Source: CAZPRY01 sp964589175
GTDB lineage: Bacteria; Fidelibacterota; UBA2242
Direction: 5' to 3'
Length of the DNA stretch: 14,846 nt
NCBI GenBank assembly: GCA_964589175.1
Contig: CAZPRY010000070.1
Coordinates: 1-14,846 of the forward strand
A program made the translations under genes and the position numbers. Of the stretch, positions 6,113-14,563 are shown one piece after another; positions within the stretch are counted from its first letter, which is position 1, and the number at the start of each line of letters is the position of its first letter. The notes under the pieces are model-generated. The model was not told the origin of the DNA and did not search any database. It saw nothing but the letters and a program-made list of their open reading frames with translations.

Positions 6113-7972
6113 ATGAAAGGCGGAGGGGGGAATGATGTCCTGCTTAAATTTCAGCCGGCACTTTTGCAGCCGGCGGCGCTGATTCCTCAACTCCCGGGAA
6201 AATTCCACAGGCATATCCTCGCCCCGGAATGCCGCTACAATGCGATCGAGTTTCGAGAGTAATTTTTCGACGCGGATCGAGAATTGTTTCAGGTAATCTT
6301 CCTCGGAATAGTTTTTTGCCAGCAGCTCCCTGAATAATCGCTGCAGGTCAGCGTATTGGGGCAGGAAACCGATGGGAGTCTCAATGGCATCATATTCCCC
6401 GTGAATACGCCCTTCGGCCCAGAGCAGCCAGACTTTCTTATCGAGTTTGCCGTTTAAGTACCGGTCGTCGTCATCTTTGAGGAAATAATTTGTTGAAAAA
6501 ATGCGCGGCAACCGGCTAAGTCTTGTTCCGAATTCAATATGATTGCGGATATACTTGCCCAACGGAATCGCGACGAAATCCAGGTTCGCCATAGGGGAAT
6601 GCACGCGCTGGCCTTCCTGGCCCAGGGTTGCGGCGGTGGTTTCGGATTCCAGGGCCGCGCCGATAAAGACGCCGTGATTCCAGCTCAGCGATTCAGCCAC
6701 GGGCACGTTTGTGTCCGAATCCCGCCCGCCGTAGATGATCCCGTCGATGCGGACGCCGTCGGGATTCTCGGTCTGCTCATCGACATTTTCCAATTCGTGA
6801 ATGCGAATGGTATAACGGGCGTTTTTATGGGCTGCGGGAATCGGTTTACCGTCAGGATCAAGATCGCCGTTTTTCCAGGAACCGTGATGATTGAAACCCG
6901 TTTCCGGGATTTCACGTCCCATTTCCAGCCAGTATGGTTGATCCTCATGGATCAACACATTTGAAAAAATCATCTCGCGGGGTGTCGTCAGGCATTTATA
7001 GATAAGCGGATCATCTTTGGAGTTGACGCCGGTGATAATGCCGAAGATGCCGTGTTCGATATTGACGGCATGACAACTACCGTCGTCCCAGACTTTCAGG
7101 TAGGCAATGTCATCGCCGACAATCGTCTGGCCCGGCAACATGGCCGTGCTGGTTTTACCGCAGGCGCTCGGATAGGCGCCGGTGAAATAACTGACCCGCT
7201 CTTTGCCGGTCGGCCGGATGCCCATGATAAACATGTGCTCGGCCAGCCAGTGCTCCCGGTTGGCTTTATAGATCGCCAGCCGGAGGGCCAGTTTTTTCAG
7301 GCCCAGGCTGTTGCCGGCATATTGATTATTGATCGAAAAAACCCGGTTGTCGGCAAGGTCGATATAGACCCTTCGCTGATGAATATTTCGAGAGCAGTCA
7401 TTCGCATCCAGCTGCCCGGCGGAATGGATAAAACAGAAGAAATCCGCCTCACCCTGCAGGTGACAGAACTGGCTGTAACCGGGACGATAGAGTAAGTCTT
7501 CGCTGTGCGCAACGTAAAACGAATCGGTAATCTGCAGGGCCGGGATGGAAAATCGCGAATTCAACGGTCCCAGACAAAAAAAACGCACCAGCATTTCCTT
7601 GCCGGTCATGATGCCCTGCATCAGTTCACCGAGTTCGGCCAGACCCAAATCTCGGTTCAGGGTATTGATATGGGGACTGATTTTATTGCCGTTCTGAACG
7701 AGGACCCGCGTATGGACTTTATCGCGGCCCTGGTCGGAGTATCCATCGAAATGAATCGAGTGCCCTTCAAGCCGGAGGGGACGTTCCTCACCGGTTTCGA
7801 TTGCCTTGCGCCGAACATAGGCGATATCATTCTGTTCGTCCGTGATCACAGTGATCTTGTCCGGTTGCATCAAATGGGCATATTCGGCCACAATGGAAAG
7901 GACATGCGCGTTCCCGAGCGCCTTGAGTTTGGCGAGATTGACGTCGTCGATGATTCTGGCATCGAATCCCAT
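6110..7972 (-). CDS. pckG: phosphoenolpyruvate carboxykinase (GTP)
   Basis: This enzyme interconverts oxaloacetate plus GTP with PEP, CO2 and GDP, linking the TCA cycle to gluconeogenesis or anaplerosis in the cytoplasm. Numbered from the start used here (620 residues), it shows YAGNSLGLKK (218-227), the PEPCK P-loop PSACGKTS (268-275) with the GTP-type reactive Cys271 and Lys273/Thr274, and the metal-binding VGDDIA (285-290). Further along are IIYGGRDSD, LSWNHGVFIGAALESETTAA-like and LPRIFSTNYF motifs. Length fits the GTP family; divergence from animal enzymes is considerable. The reading frame stays open upstream to an ATG at 8125 (671 residues). I prefer the ATG at 7972 because GAGG lies 9 bases before it, the extra 51 residues are polar and Ser/Asn/Gln-rich, and a perfect TATAAT at 8134-8139 would start transcription at about 8127. 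The upstream start cannot be excluded. Confidence 0.95.
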   Translation of the reverse strand: MGFDARIIDDVNLAKLKALGNAHVLSIVAEYAHLMQPDKITVITDEQNDIAYVRRKAIETGEERPLRLEGHSIHFDGYSDQGRDKVHTRVLVQNGNKISPHINTLNRDLGLAELGELMQGIMTGKEMLVRFFCLGPLNSRFSIPALQITDSFYVAHSEDLLYRPGYSQFCHLQGEADFFCFIHSAGQLDANDCSRNIHQRRVYIDLADNRVFSINNQYAGNSLGLKKLALRLAIYKANREHWLAEHMFIMGIRPTGKERVSYFTGAYPSACGKTSTAMLPGQTIVGDDIAYLKVWDDGSCHAVNIEHGIFGIITGVNSKDDPLIYKCLTTPREMIFSNVLIHEDQPYWLEMGREIPETGFNHHGSWKNGDLDPDGKPIPAAHKNARYTIRIHELENVDEQTENPDGVRIDGIIYGGRDSDTNVPVAESLSWNHGVFIGAALESETTAATLGQEGQRVHSPMANLDFVAIPLGKYIRNHIEFGTRLSRLPRIFSTNYFLKDDDDRYLNGKLDKKVWLLWAEGRIHGEYDAIETPIGFLPQYADLQRLFRELLAKNYSEEDYLKQFSIRVEKLLSKLDRIVAAFRGEDMPVEFSRELRNQRRRLQKCRLKFKQDIIPPSAFH

Positions 7973-8133
7973 AATAGAAGACCTCGTTTGAATTTGATTC
8001 TGAGATGAATTTCCGGATGAGGAGTTGTCCCGGGTGGACAACCGTTTCGCACTCTTTGCCATAAGAGAGGGTCTCTTTCCTGCACAGTTATTCGATCGAT
8101 TGCGAGGCTGATCCCCGATAATCATGCGGATAA

Positions 8134-8139
8134 ATTATA
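8134..8139 (-). promoter_or_regulatory. perfect TATAAT -10 hexamer upstream of pckG
   Basis: On the minus strand this hexamer is identical to the sigma-70 -10 consensus and lies in an AT-rich stretch. No good -35 is seen 16-18 bases upstream (CTTTTT only). It would place the transcript start close to 8127, giving a leader of about 155 bases to the preferred pckG start. Confidence 0.4.
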
Positions 8140-8273
8140 AATAACTTACGAAAGTAAAAAGGGAATCTTAAATAATTAAAGGGATAAAATGAGTCCTAAA
8201 ATCCCGGCCCCGAGGCAGTCACGAAAAAATCCAAAGTTGCCTAGCAGATAATCATCCGACAGTGAAATTTTTG

Positions 8274-8302
8274 TTGAGGTAACTAATGAATAATCTTATA
8301 TT
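8274..8302 (+). promoter_or_regulatory. candidate promoter of the REC-HD-GYP gene
   Basis: TTGAGG (8274-8279; four of six consensus bases) and TATATT (8297-8302; five of six) have a 17-base spacer. The leader to the start at 8410 would be about 100 bases. Pattern match only. Confidence 0.35.
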
Positions 8303-8409
8303 GGATAGGGAAAAATGAGTGTGAGACTGTCTGCTCAAAATTTACCGCTACATGAAATCCGAAACGCTTTTACATTCGCTGAATCCAATTAATTCAGGAG
8401 AACTGAGCA

Positions 8410-9534
8410 TTGAGCACAGACAAAAGAATTTTAGTAGTCGATGATGAGGAGCAAAACCGGGCGTTGATGTCGGATTTGCTGGAGACACTTGACTACGAAT
8501 ATGAGACTGCCAGCGACGGCGTGGAGGCTTTGGCCAAACTGCAGTTGGATTTCGATCTTATCTTATGCGATGTGATGATGCCGGGAATGGATGGTTTTGA
8601 GGTTGCGAGCCGGATACGCAAAAATAAAAAGTTCGGGGACATTCCGATAATGATGGTCACCGGTCTGACGAGCAAAGAGGATCGCCTCAGAGCCGTCAAA
8701 GCCGGGGCAAATGATTTTATTGCCAAGCCGATCGACATCACAGAGTTAGGCGTCAGGGTGGCTTCCCTGATCAAGATGAAAGAGGGCCAGGACGCCATTA
8801 AACGGCACCGGGTGGAACTCGAGAAAAAGGTTCTGGAGAAAACCGAAGCCCTGCGGACTGCTCTGAACGAGATGGTAGAAGCCCAGCGTAAGAGTTATCA
8901 GGCCCATCTTGATACGATCCGGCGTCTGGCTATCGCGGCGGAATATAAGGACGAGGGCACCGCCGAACATATTTTGCGCATGAGCAATTATTCGGCAACC
9001 CTTGCCAGGGGCTTAAACCTGCCTCCCGGCGAAGTGGAGTTGATCCTGAATATGAGTCCCATGCATGACGTTGGGAAAATCGGTATTCCCGACGGCGTCC
9101 TGCTGAAACCGGGGCAGCTGGACGAAAAGGAATGGGAAGTCATGAAACAACATACTACCATCGGGGCCCGCATTCTGAGCGGATCGACTTCGGAGCTATT
9201 GCAGGTCGGTGAAACCATTGCGCTCTGCCACCATGAAAAATGGGACGGCAGCGGCTATCCAAAGGGATTGGCAGGAGAGGATATTCCACTCTATGGCCGA
9301 ATCATTTCGGTCGCCGATGTCTTCGATGCTCTGACGACAACACGGCCGTATAAAAGTCGTATTCCCAATGAAGAGGCCCTCGAATTGATCCGCAACGGAC
9401 GAGGCACCCATTTCGATCCCAAAGTTGTCGACATCTTCTTCGAGAACATCGATGAGATACTGGAAATCCAACGTACATTTGAGGATGGTATGAAGAAAGC
9501 ACCCGCCTTTGATGTCGGGCGCTTGCGCTTCTAG
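8410..9534 (+). CDS. response regulator with HD-GYP output (c-di-GMP phosphodiesterase)
   Basis: This 374-residue cytoplasmic two-component output protein resembles the RpfG type. Residues 5-122 are a complete receiver domain: acidic pair Asp11/Asp12, phospho-acceptor Asp54 (LCDVMMPGMDG), switch Thr84 and Lys106 (KP). A charged helical linker (124-165) leads to an HD-GYP domain (165-355). That domain carries His187, HD at 219-220 (MHDVGKIGIPD), His248, HH at 274-275 and the canonical HHEKWDGSGYP with GYP at 282-284, so all catalytic motifs are intact. Cyclic di-GMP hydrolysis controlled by phosphorylation is the expected role. The start is TTG, supported by AGGAG at 8396-8400 with a 9-base spacer. 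The gene runs divergently from pckG and convergently to the YgjP-like gene (32-base gap). No cognate kinase is adjacent; the kinase-like protein at 4224 is the only candidate in the window. Confidence 0.95.
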   Translation: MSTDKRILVVDDEEQNRALMSDLLETLDYEYETASDGVEALAKLQLDFDLILCDVMMPGMDGFEVASRIRKNKKFGDIPIMMVTGLTSKEDRLRAVKAGANDFIAKPIDITELGVRVASLIKMKEGQDAIKRHRVELEKKVLEKTEALRTALNEMVEAQRKSYQAHLDTIRRLAIAAEYKDEGTAEHILRMSNYSATLARGLNLPPGEVELILNMSPMHDVGKIGIPDGVLLKPGQLDEKEWEVMKQHTTIGARILSGSTSELLQVGETIALCHHEKWDGSGYPKGLAGEDIPLYGRIISVADVFDALTTTRPYKSRIPNEEALELIRNGRGTHFDPKVVDIFFENIDEILEIQRTFEDGMKKAPAFDVGRLRF

Positions 9535-9566
9535 CGACGCCCCCAATATCCATCGACCGGATTTAA

Positions 9567-10295
9567 TCAGGAACTGAAATCGTACAGAGAGTGGTTCTTC
9601 AGCTGCCTGCGATACAGCAGGGCTTGCGGGCAGATTTTTTGTAATTCCATCCAGAAGTCACGACTATGATTCCGGAAGCGGGTGTGCAGGAGCTCGTGCA
9701 GAATCACATAGTCAATGAGGTCGTCGCCCAGGCGCATGAGGTTGAGGTTGAGATTGATATTGTTCTGCATCGAGCAGCTGCCCCAGCGCGTCTTGAGATT
9801 TTTAATAAAGAGGGATTTGTAACGGAAGCTGTGCCGTTCGGCCAGCATTCGCATCCGTTCCGGCAGGTACGTTTTGGCTTCGATCCGGTAGGCTTCGATG
9901 ACAGCCAGGCGAATCAGGCGCTGAGTGAAATCATCGGTAAGGGGAAGTTGTTCGGGATAGAATATGCGGATTATCCCCCTTCGAATTTCAATCCGGGAAA
10001 GAGCCTCAGGTACTGGTAACAAACGGCCGGTGTGCCAGCGGGTGCGGATGGAATCATCACTCGTATATACCAGCCGTTGGTGCTCGACACTCTCTCTTCT
10101 ATCGAGATTTTCCCTGATCCATTCCGTTTTGCTGAGAATCAGCCGGGCGGCGGCCTGGAATGAGACTGCGTCCGGTACGGATACCACCACTGGTTCAAAA
10201 GGCCGGATGCTGATATTCAGGTTTTTAATGCGCTTTTTATGACGGAAATGGATGGGACCGATTCCGTCGATTTCGATAATTTTCTCTTTCGGCAT
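9567..10295 (-). CDS. YgjP/DUF45-family zinc metallopeptidase-like protein
   Basis: The 242-residue soluble protein ends in a zinc metallopeptidase-like module. HELLH at 200-204 supplies His200, Glu201 and His204, and His210 is a likely third ligand. The family-defining RWGSCS lies at 170-175. The N-terminal half carries the beta-rich family region (RHKKRIKNLNISIRP and VVVSVPD near residue 38). Length and motif order match the YgjP/DUF45 (WGSC-type) family, whose members have been linked to UTP hydrolysis or to M48-like proteolysis; which applies here is not visible. The ATG has a modest GGA ribosome site. It lies 101 bases downstream of the GNAT gene on the same strand. Confidence 0.92.
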   Translation of the reverse strand: MPKEKIIEIDGIGPIHFRHKKRIKNLNISIRPFEPVVVSVPDAVSFQAAARLILSKTEWIRENLDRRESVEHQRLVYTSDDSIRTRWHTGRLLPVPEALSRIEIRRGIIRIFYPEQLPLTDDFTQRLIRLAVIEAYRIEAKTYLPERMRMLAERHSFRYKSLFIKNLKTRWGSCSMQNNINLNLNLMRLGDDLIDYVILHELLHTRFRNHSRDFWMELQKICPQALLYRRQLKNHSLYDFSS

Positions 10296-10396
10296 ACGCT
10301 TCCGTATAAAAAACGCCGGAATTTAAACGATTTACAGCTGACGACCAACCGGTATTTACCGCTGCGGTTCAGCGCTACGGCCGGGCGAATGCGCCC

Positions 10397-11242
10397 TTAA
10401 CCTTTGGAGCCGGAGCCGATCGCAAACACTTTTGCGGTATCTTCCAGATCTCCGCCGGGCCCAAGCACCATGCGCCAGCAAAACTCCGGCTCCTCCAATC
10501 CGGGCAGGGACTTTATCAGCGTGATTGCCCGGCGATTGGTTTCCAGCACACCAATGCGTAAAGGCGCCGGCCCCGTCCGGGTTGCCAATTGCGTCAGGAG
10601 AGCGGCGGGTACCGGGGATTCGGAAAGTTCGATCCAGGGACCAACCGAAATTACCTTGCGACCCGGCCGTGCAAAAAGGTAGCCGCTGACCCTATCTGCA
10701 TCACGCCGGACGAGACTGTATTGAGGATGTTGCGACAGAAGTTGCCGCAGAAAAAAACTCCGGTCGGCGTTGAAAACTGTCCGGTCGATGGCAAGAATTT
10801 CTTCGAAATCTTCGTCTTGGACCGCTGTTATATCGGGATGATTCTGCGGCGCTACGGTCCCGCGGTAGCGAAAGGAGCGGCCTAATTTACGGAATCCGCG
10901 CTTTTCGTAAATATGCACGGCGGCGAGATCGCCGTCAAGGTAGATATTCCGGGTGCCTCTTGCGGTCAGGTTGTCGATGCAATGGTTGAGTAGCTGCTTG
11001 CCGTAACCGCGCCCGCGCAGCTCCGGGATGACGATCAGATCTCCAACGAAGCCGGCCTGCCCGTAGCTTGTGCCGATGCAAATTCCGCCCGGCCGCCCGG
11101 CCTCTTCGCCGATCAGGCAGCCGCGGGGATCATGGGTGTATAAATTTTTTAGCACTTCCAGCGTCTCTCCGGCCCAACCCTCCTGCAAGGTACACTGAAA
11201 AGCGAAATGCAGGTCCTCGGCCCGCATCCTACGAATCTTCAT
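10397..11242 (-). CDS. two-domain GNAT-family N-acetyltransferase
   Basis: The 281-residue protein has an N-terminal GNAT domain (1-130). Its acetyl-CoA pyrophosphate-binding signature is RGRGYGKQL (76-84), preceded by the beta-4 strand VGDLIVIPE and followed by YEKRGF near 112-118. Residues 140-270 match the YitH-type second GNAT-like domain (Acetyltransf_18 pattern: DRTVFNADRSFFLRQLL, SGYLFARPG, VGPWIEL, ETNRRAITL, FCWRMVLG). The acceptor substrate is unknown. A ribosome site AAAGGG lies about 7 bases before the ATG. A small GGGCG/CGCCC hairpin without a T-run follows the stop. It is transcribed divergently from moxR. Confidence 0.92.
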   Translation of the reverse strand: MKIRRMRAEDLHFAFQCTLQEGWAGETLEVLKNLYTHDPRGCLIGEEAGRPGGICIGTSYGQAGFVGDLIVIPELRGRGYGKQLLNHCIDNLTARGTRNIYLDGDLAAVHIYEKRGFRKLGRSFRYRGTVAPQNHPDITAVQDEDFEEILAIDRTVFNADRSFFLRQLLSQHPQYSLVRRDADRVSGYLFARPGRKVISVGPWIELSESPVPAALLTQLATRTGPAPLRIGVLETNRRAITLIKSLPGLEEPEFCWRMVLGPGGDLEDTAKVFAIGSGSKG

Positions 11243-11503
11243 TTTTCACCCTTTCTTTCCGGCTTTCCCGCGCTGTTTTTGCTTTACCTGCCCATTCCAA
11301 ATTTAGCCGCAAAAGCATTCTTTCCAAAGTCCCCGGTCCGGAAAGCCGCATGAAGATAGTCGGCCCGGTCGTGTTTGAAATAATAATGCATCTTTTTTAG
11401 TGCCATCACCGTTAAATTCAGCGGGCAGCTCAATGGCGGGTTACCTTGCGCATAAGATCATAAAGTTTTAGATTTCCCCGATTTATTGAAAGAGGTTGAA
11501 TAG

Positions 11504-12493
11504 ATGAATAGAACAGACGACGTGGCTATGGTGGATGCGCTTTTCGAGATGCGCCGCCGCCTTTCGGATGAAATCGCGAAAGTAATTATCGGCCAGCAGG
11601 AGATAATAAACCAACTGCTGGTGGCGCAGCTTTGCGGCGGGCACTGCCTGCTGATTGGTGTGCCCGGCCTGGCCAAAACACTCATGATCAAAACGCTGGC
11701 GGAAGTGATGCACCTTTCCTTTAAACGCATTCAATTCACGCCGGACCTGATGCCTTCCGACATCACCGGCACCGAGGTGATCGAAGAGGACAAAAGCAGC
11801 GGTAAACGCGAGTTCCGTTTTTTTCGGGGACCGATTTTCGGCAACATCATTCTGGCGGATGAAATCAATCGCACACCGCCCAAGACCCAGGCAGCCCTGC
11901 TGGAAGCGATGCAGGAGCACCGGGTCACGACCGCCGGTAAAACCTATACACTCGACGAGCCCTTCTTCGTGCTGGCAACCCAGAATCCGATCGAACAGGA
12001 GGGCACTTATCCCTTACCGGAAGCCCAGCTGGACCGGTTCATGTTCAGCTTAAAAGTCGAGTATCCTTCGTTTCAGGAAGAGATTCAGATCGTCAAATCC
12101 ACGACTTCCGACCTGGATGCGCAGGTTCAAAAGGTCGCCGGGAAAGAAGAACTGCTGCAGTTTCAGAAGCTGGTCAAACGTGTTCCGGTAGCGGATAATA
12201 TCGTGGAATATGCCGTTAAAATCGTCTCCGCAACCCGGCCGGAAAATCCCGCCGCGCCCGAGTTTATCCGGAAATGGGTCGAATGGGGGGCCGGCCCACG
12301 CGCTTCGCAGTACCTGATCCTGGGCGCTAAAACCAATGCCATCCTGAACGGCCGTCCTACTCCGCAAAAGGACGATATCATCCGCATGATGAAACCGGTG
12401 CTGCGCCATCGCATTATTCTTAATTTCAACGCCGAAGCGGACGGCATCGACACCGATTCCGTCACGGATAAACTGATCGAAACTATCGGCTGA
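11504..12493 (+). CDS. MoxR-family AAA+ ATPase
   Basis: The 329-residue cytoplasmic ATPase has Walker A GVPGLAKT (52-59), Walker B IILADEIN (115-122), the MoxR helix-2 insert region FTPDLMPSDITG (78-89), sensor 1 LATQNP (157-162), and the arginine-bearing EAQLDRF (173-179). A C-terminal lid domain follows (about 215-329: AGPRASQYLI, RPTPQKDDI, LRHRIILN). MoxR proteins act as chaperone-like ATPases that mature or activate metal-binding von Willebrand proteins and envelope complexes. A GAGG site at 11492-11495 precedes the ATG by 8 bases. The DUF58 gene begins 2 bases after its stop, so the two are almost certainly one operon. Confidence 0.97.
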   Translation: MNRTDDVAMVDALFEMRRRLSDEIAKVIIGQQEIINQLLVAQLCGGHCLLIGVPGLAKTLMIKTLAEVMHLSFKRIQFTPDLMPSDITGTEVIEEDKSSGKREFRFFRGPIFGNIILADEINRTPPKTQAALLEAMQEHRVTTAGKTYTLDEPFFVLATQNPIEQEGTYPLPEAQLDRFMFSLKVEYPSFQEEIQIVKSTTSDLDAQVQKVAGKEELLQFQKLVKRVPVADNIVEYAVKIVSATRPENPAAPEFIRKWVEWGAGPRASQYLILGAKTNAILNGRPTPQKDDIIRMMKPVLRHRIILNFNAEADGIDTDSVTDKLIETIG

Positions 12494-12495
12494 GC

Positions 12496-13401
12496 ATGAT
12501 CGATACCACCGTCGACAGACGAAAGTACCTGGATCCGGAAGTAATCTCGCGCCTGGGAAATATGTCCCTGCGCGCACGTCTCGTGGTCGAAGGTTTCATC
12601 ATCGGTTTGCATAAAAGCCCCTATCACGGCTTCTCGGTTGAATTTGCCGAACACCGTCCCTATATGCCCGGTGACGAGATCAAACATCTGGACTGGAAAT
12701 TATACGGCAAGACGGATCGTTTTTATATCAAGCAGTTCGAGGAGGAGACGAATCTCAAATCCTACATCCTGCTGGATAAGAGCGCTTCCATGGGCTTTTG
12801 CTCCCGCAAGGTAAGTAAACTGGATTATGCCAGTTATCTGGCGGCGGCGCTCGGATACCTGATGTTGAAACAGCAGGACGGCGTCGGCCTGACGACCTTT
12901 GACACGCAGGAACGCACGGTCCTGCCGCCCATCGCCAAACGGAGCCATTTAAACCTGGTTCTGGCAGACCTGGAAAAGATAACACCCGGCGAGGAAACCG
13001 GAATTGCGCCCATTTTGCATACGGTGGCCGAACGCCTTAAAAAGCGCGGGCTGATTATCCTGATCTCGGATTTACTGGATGAGCCTTCCGCGGTCCTGAA
13101 TGCGCTGAAGCATTTCCGGCATAAGAAGCACGAGGTGATTGTGTTTCACATCCTCGATCCGCAGGAAATCGAATTTAATTTTGATCATCAGACCCAGTTC
13201 GTCGATCTGGAAAACAAAAAAAGCCTGATCACCGAACCCTGGACCATCCGCAGCGCCTATCGCGGTCTGGTCGAGAAATTTATTCAGGTATATCGTGAAG
13301 GCTGCCGCTCAAACAACATCGATTATGTATTTCTGCGGACAGACGATTTTCTGGATCACGCATTGGTCGAATATCTGAACAAGCGTTCCCGGATCGGATA
13401 G
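12496..13401 (+). CDS. DUF58-domain protein, MoxR partner
   Basis: The 301-residue protein carries the DUF58 signature in full: GFSVEFAEHRPYMPGDEIK followed by HLDWKLYGKTDRFYIK and FEEETNL (residues 45-87). It then has a von Willebrand A-like fold with a MIDAS-type DKSASM (94-99), LIILISDLLD and a C-terminal helix pair. There is no membrane segment, so this is the short, soluble form of the family. Genes of this type routinely pair with moxR, and the encoded protein is thought to work with the ATPase. The ATG lies 2 bases after the moxR stop with no obvious separate ribosome site, which suggests translational coupling. No BatA/BatB-like or membrane von Willebrand gene follows; the next gene is convergent, 38 bases away. 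Confidence 0.96.
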   Translation: MIDTTVDRRKYLDPEVISRLGNMSLRARLVVEGFIIGLHKSPYHGFSVEFAEHRPYMPGDEIKHLDWKLYGKTDRFYIKQFEEETNLKSYILLDKSASMGFCSRKVSKLDYASYLAAALGYLMLKQQDGVGLTTFDTQERTVLPPIAKRSHLNLVLADLEKITPGEETGIAPILHTVAERLKKRGLIILISDLLDEPSAVLNALKHFRHKKHEVIVFHILDPQEIEFNFDHQTQFVDLENKKSLITEPWTIRSAYRGLVEKFIQVYREGCRSNNIDYVFLRTDDFLDHALVEYLNKRSRIG

Positions 13402-13439
13402 CAGCGGAAGGTTTTATATTTATTGGTAGAAGAAGAGCC

Positions 13440-14489
13440 TTAGCGAAGAGTCTTCTCTATTTCGCGATACTCTTCGGCTTCTTCCAGCTTTCCTTGGTTG
13501 TACAGCGATTTCCAGAGGATATCATAGCCGTAGAAATCGTCGGGTGACAATTCGACGGCCCGCCGGGAATATTCCTCAGCCATGACGTAATCTTTGGCAT
13601 TGAAATAGGCTTCCGAGATTCTGACGAGCACTTCGACATCATCGGGATTCGACGCCAGCACCTTCTGGAATTCAAATTGGGCCGATTCAAAATCACCGAT
13701 TTTACCATAAATCTGGGCAAGAATAAAGGAGATATCGAGATTGTCAGGATCATTGATGGCGGCTGTCCGGGCGACTTCCAGCGCTTCGTCATATCTCTCG
13801 AGGTCGGAAAGGTATCCGACGAGCAACAATTGAATATCGCCGGCTTCCGGGTACTGATTGGCAATGCTTTGCAGCTCGGCGAGGGCGGTTTCCTGGTTGC
13901 CGGGTGTCCAGATGACCTGGCCATAATAGAAGAAGGTGTCTTTATCGAAAATATCTTTGGCTTTCAGGCGATTGGCCACGTCGATAACTTTGGCTGTATC
14001 CTGAAGCATGAAAAAACATTTAGCCAATCCGTTGTAAGACGAAATTTCATCGTCTTTCATGGTCAGCGATTTTTCAAACTTTTCGGTAGCGAGCAATAGG
14101 AGCGAATCCTTTTCGGCGGGGAATACGCTCTTCAGGGCTGAATTGAAAAAGTTTGCGCCTTCCGAATAGATATCAGCCCAGAATTTTTTTATGAACTGGT
14201 CGGCTTTGTCCGTGTAGGTTGGATCCAGCGCGGCCGCTTTCTCGACCATCTCTTTGGCCTTGTCATAATCTCTTCTCGGTCCGTAAACCCCGGAAGCCAG
14301 AAGATAGGGGACCTCAGGATTCATCGGCTCTTTGTCGAGCGCAATCAGCAATTGTTCCTCGGCAGCATCGAGATTTTCCTGCTGGAAATACACTTTGGCC
14401 GAAGTGACTTCGGGGCTCTGGCAGGCGGTAATTACGAGCAAGGTTATCGCGAATACCGAGAGCAGATAAATGGCGTTTTTGGTTCTCAT
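13440..14489 (-). CDS. TPR-repeat lipoprotein
   Basis: The 349-residue protein begins with a lipoprotein signal peptide: MRTK, a hydrophobic core (6-20) and lipobox ITAC with the acylated Cys23; +2 is Gln, so outer-membrane sorting would be expected in a Gram-negative cell. The rest is tetratricopeptide repeats, recognisable as units such as EEQLLIALDKEPMNPEV, ALEVARTAAINDPDNLDISF, AQFEFQKVLASNPDDVEV and AEEYSRRAVELSPDDFYGY, with a less regular middle (105-165). TPR lipoproteins usually scaffold envelope complexes; no specific partner is visible. The ATG has AGGAG with a 5-base spacer. It has its own candidate promoter (14526-14554) just after the mtnA stop. It faces the DUF58 gene tail to tail. 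Confidence 0.93.
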   Translation of the reverse strand: MRTKNAIYLLSVFAITLLVITACQSPEVTSAKVYFQQENLDAAEEQLLIALDKEPMNPEVPYLLASGVYGPRRDYDKAKEMVEKAAALDPTYTDKADQFIKKFWADIYSEGANFFNSALKSVFPAEKDSLLLLATEKFEKSLTMKDDEISSYNGLAKCFFMLQDTAKVIDVANRLKAKDIFDKDTFFYYGQVIWTPGNQETALAELQSIANQYPEAGDIQLLLVGYLSDLERYDEALEVARTAAINDPDNLDISFILAQIYGKIGDFESAQFEFQKVLASNPDDVEVLVRISEAYFNAKDYVMAEEYSRRAVELSPDDFYGYDILWKSLYNQGKLEEAEEYREIEKTLR

Positions 14490-14525
14490 TGGTTACTCCT
14501 TTTCATCTGATTGAAACAGCGTCAA

Positions 14526-14554
14526 AATTTAGGTCATGAAAATCCACTTTTCAA
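14526..14554 (-). promoter_or_regulatory. predicted promoter of the TPR lipoprotein gene
   Basis: On the minus strand, TTGAAA (14549-14554; five of six consensus bases) and TAAATT (14526-14531; four of six) are 17 bases apart, between the mtnA stop and the lipoprotein start. The leader would be about 30 bases. Pattern match only. Confidence 0.45.
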
Positions 14555-14563
14555 GCAAGATTA

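Larger units (their letters stand above)
7973..8409. other. divergent control region between pckG and the response regulator
   Basis: If pckG starts at 7972, 437 bases separate it from the response-regulator gene. The pckG-proximal 153 bases remain open in the pckG frame but look like a leader. The rest (8126-8409) is AT-richer and holds a -10 element for pckG and a promoter candidate for the regulator. I saw no RNA gene, riboswitch fold or ORF there that I could support. Confidence 0.55.

Noticed and set aside
7052..8008. Plus-strand open frames opposite pckG
   Set aside because: They mirror the well-conserved PEP carboxykinase coding sequence and lack recognisable protein features.
10296..10396. 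Short inverted repeats (CGGTA/TACCG, GGGCG/CGCCC) as terminator or operator
   Set aside because: Stems are five bases without T-runs, which is common by chance at this GC content.
11068..11400. Plus-strand 110-codon frame across the GNAT start and intergenic region
   Set aside because: Most of it is opposite the GNAT coding sequence. The product is Arg/Pro/Ser-rich, typical of a shadow frame, and has no clear ribosome site.
13401..13456. AGAAGA/TCTTCT inverted repeat between the DUF58 and TPR genes as a bidirectional terminator
   Set aside because: The stem is short and AT-rich, the loop is 14 bases, there is no proper T-run, and it overlaps coding sequence; too weak to annotate.
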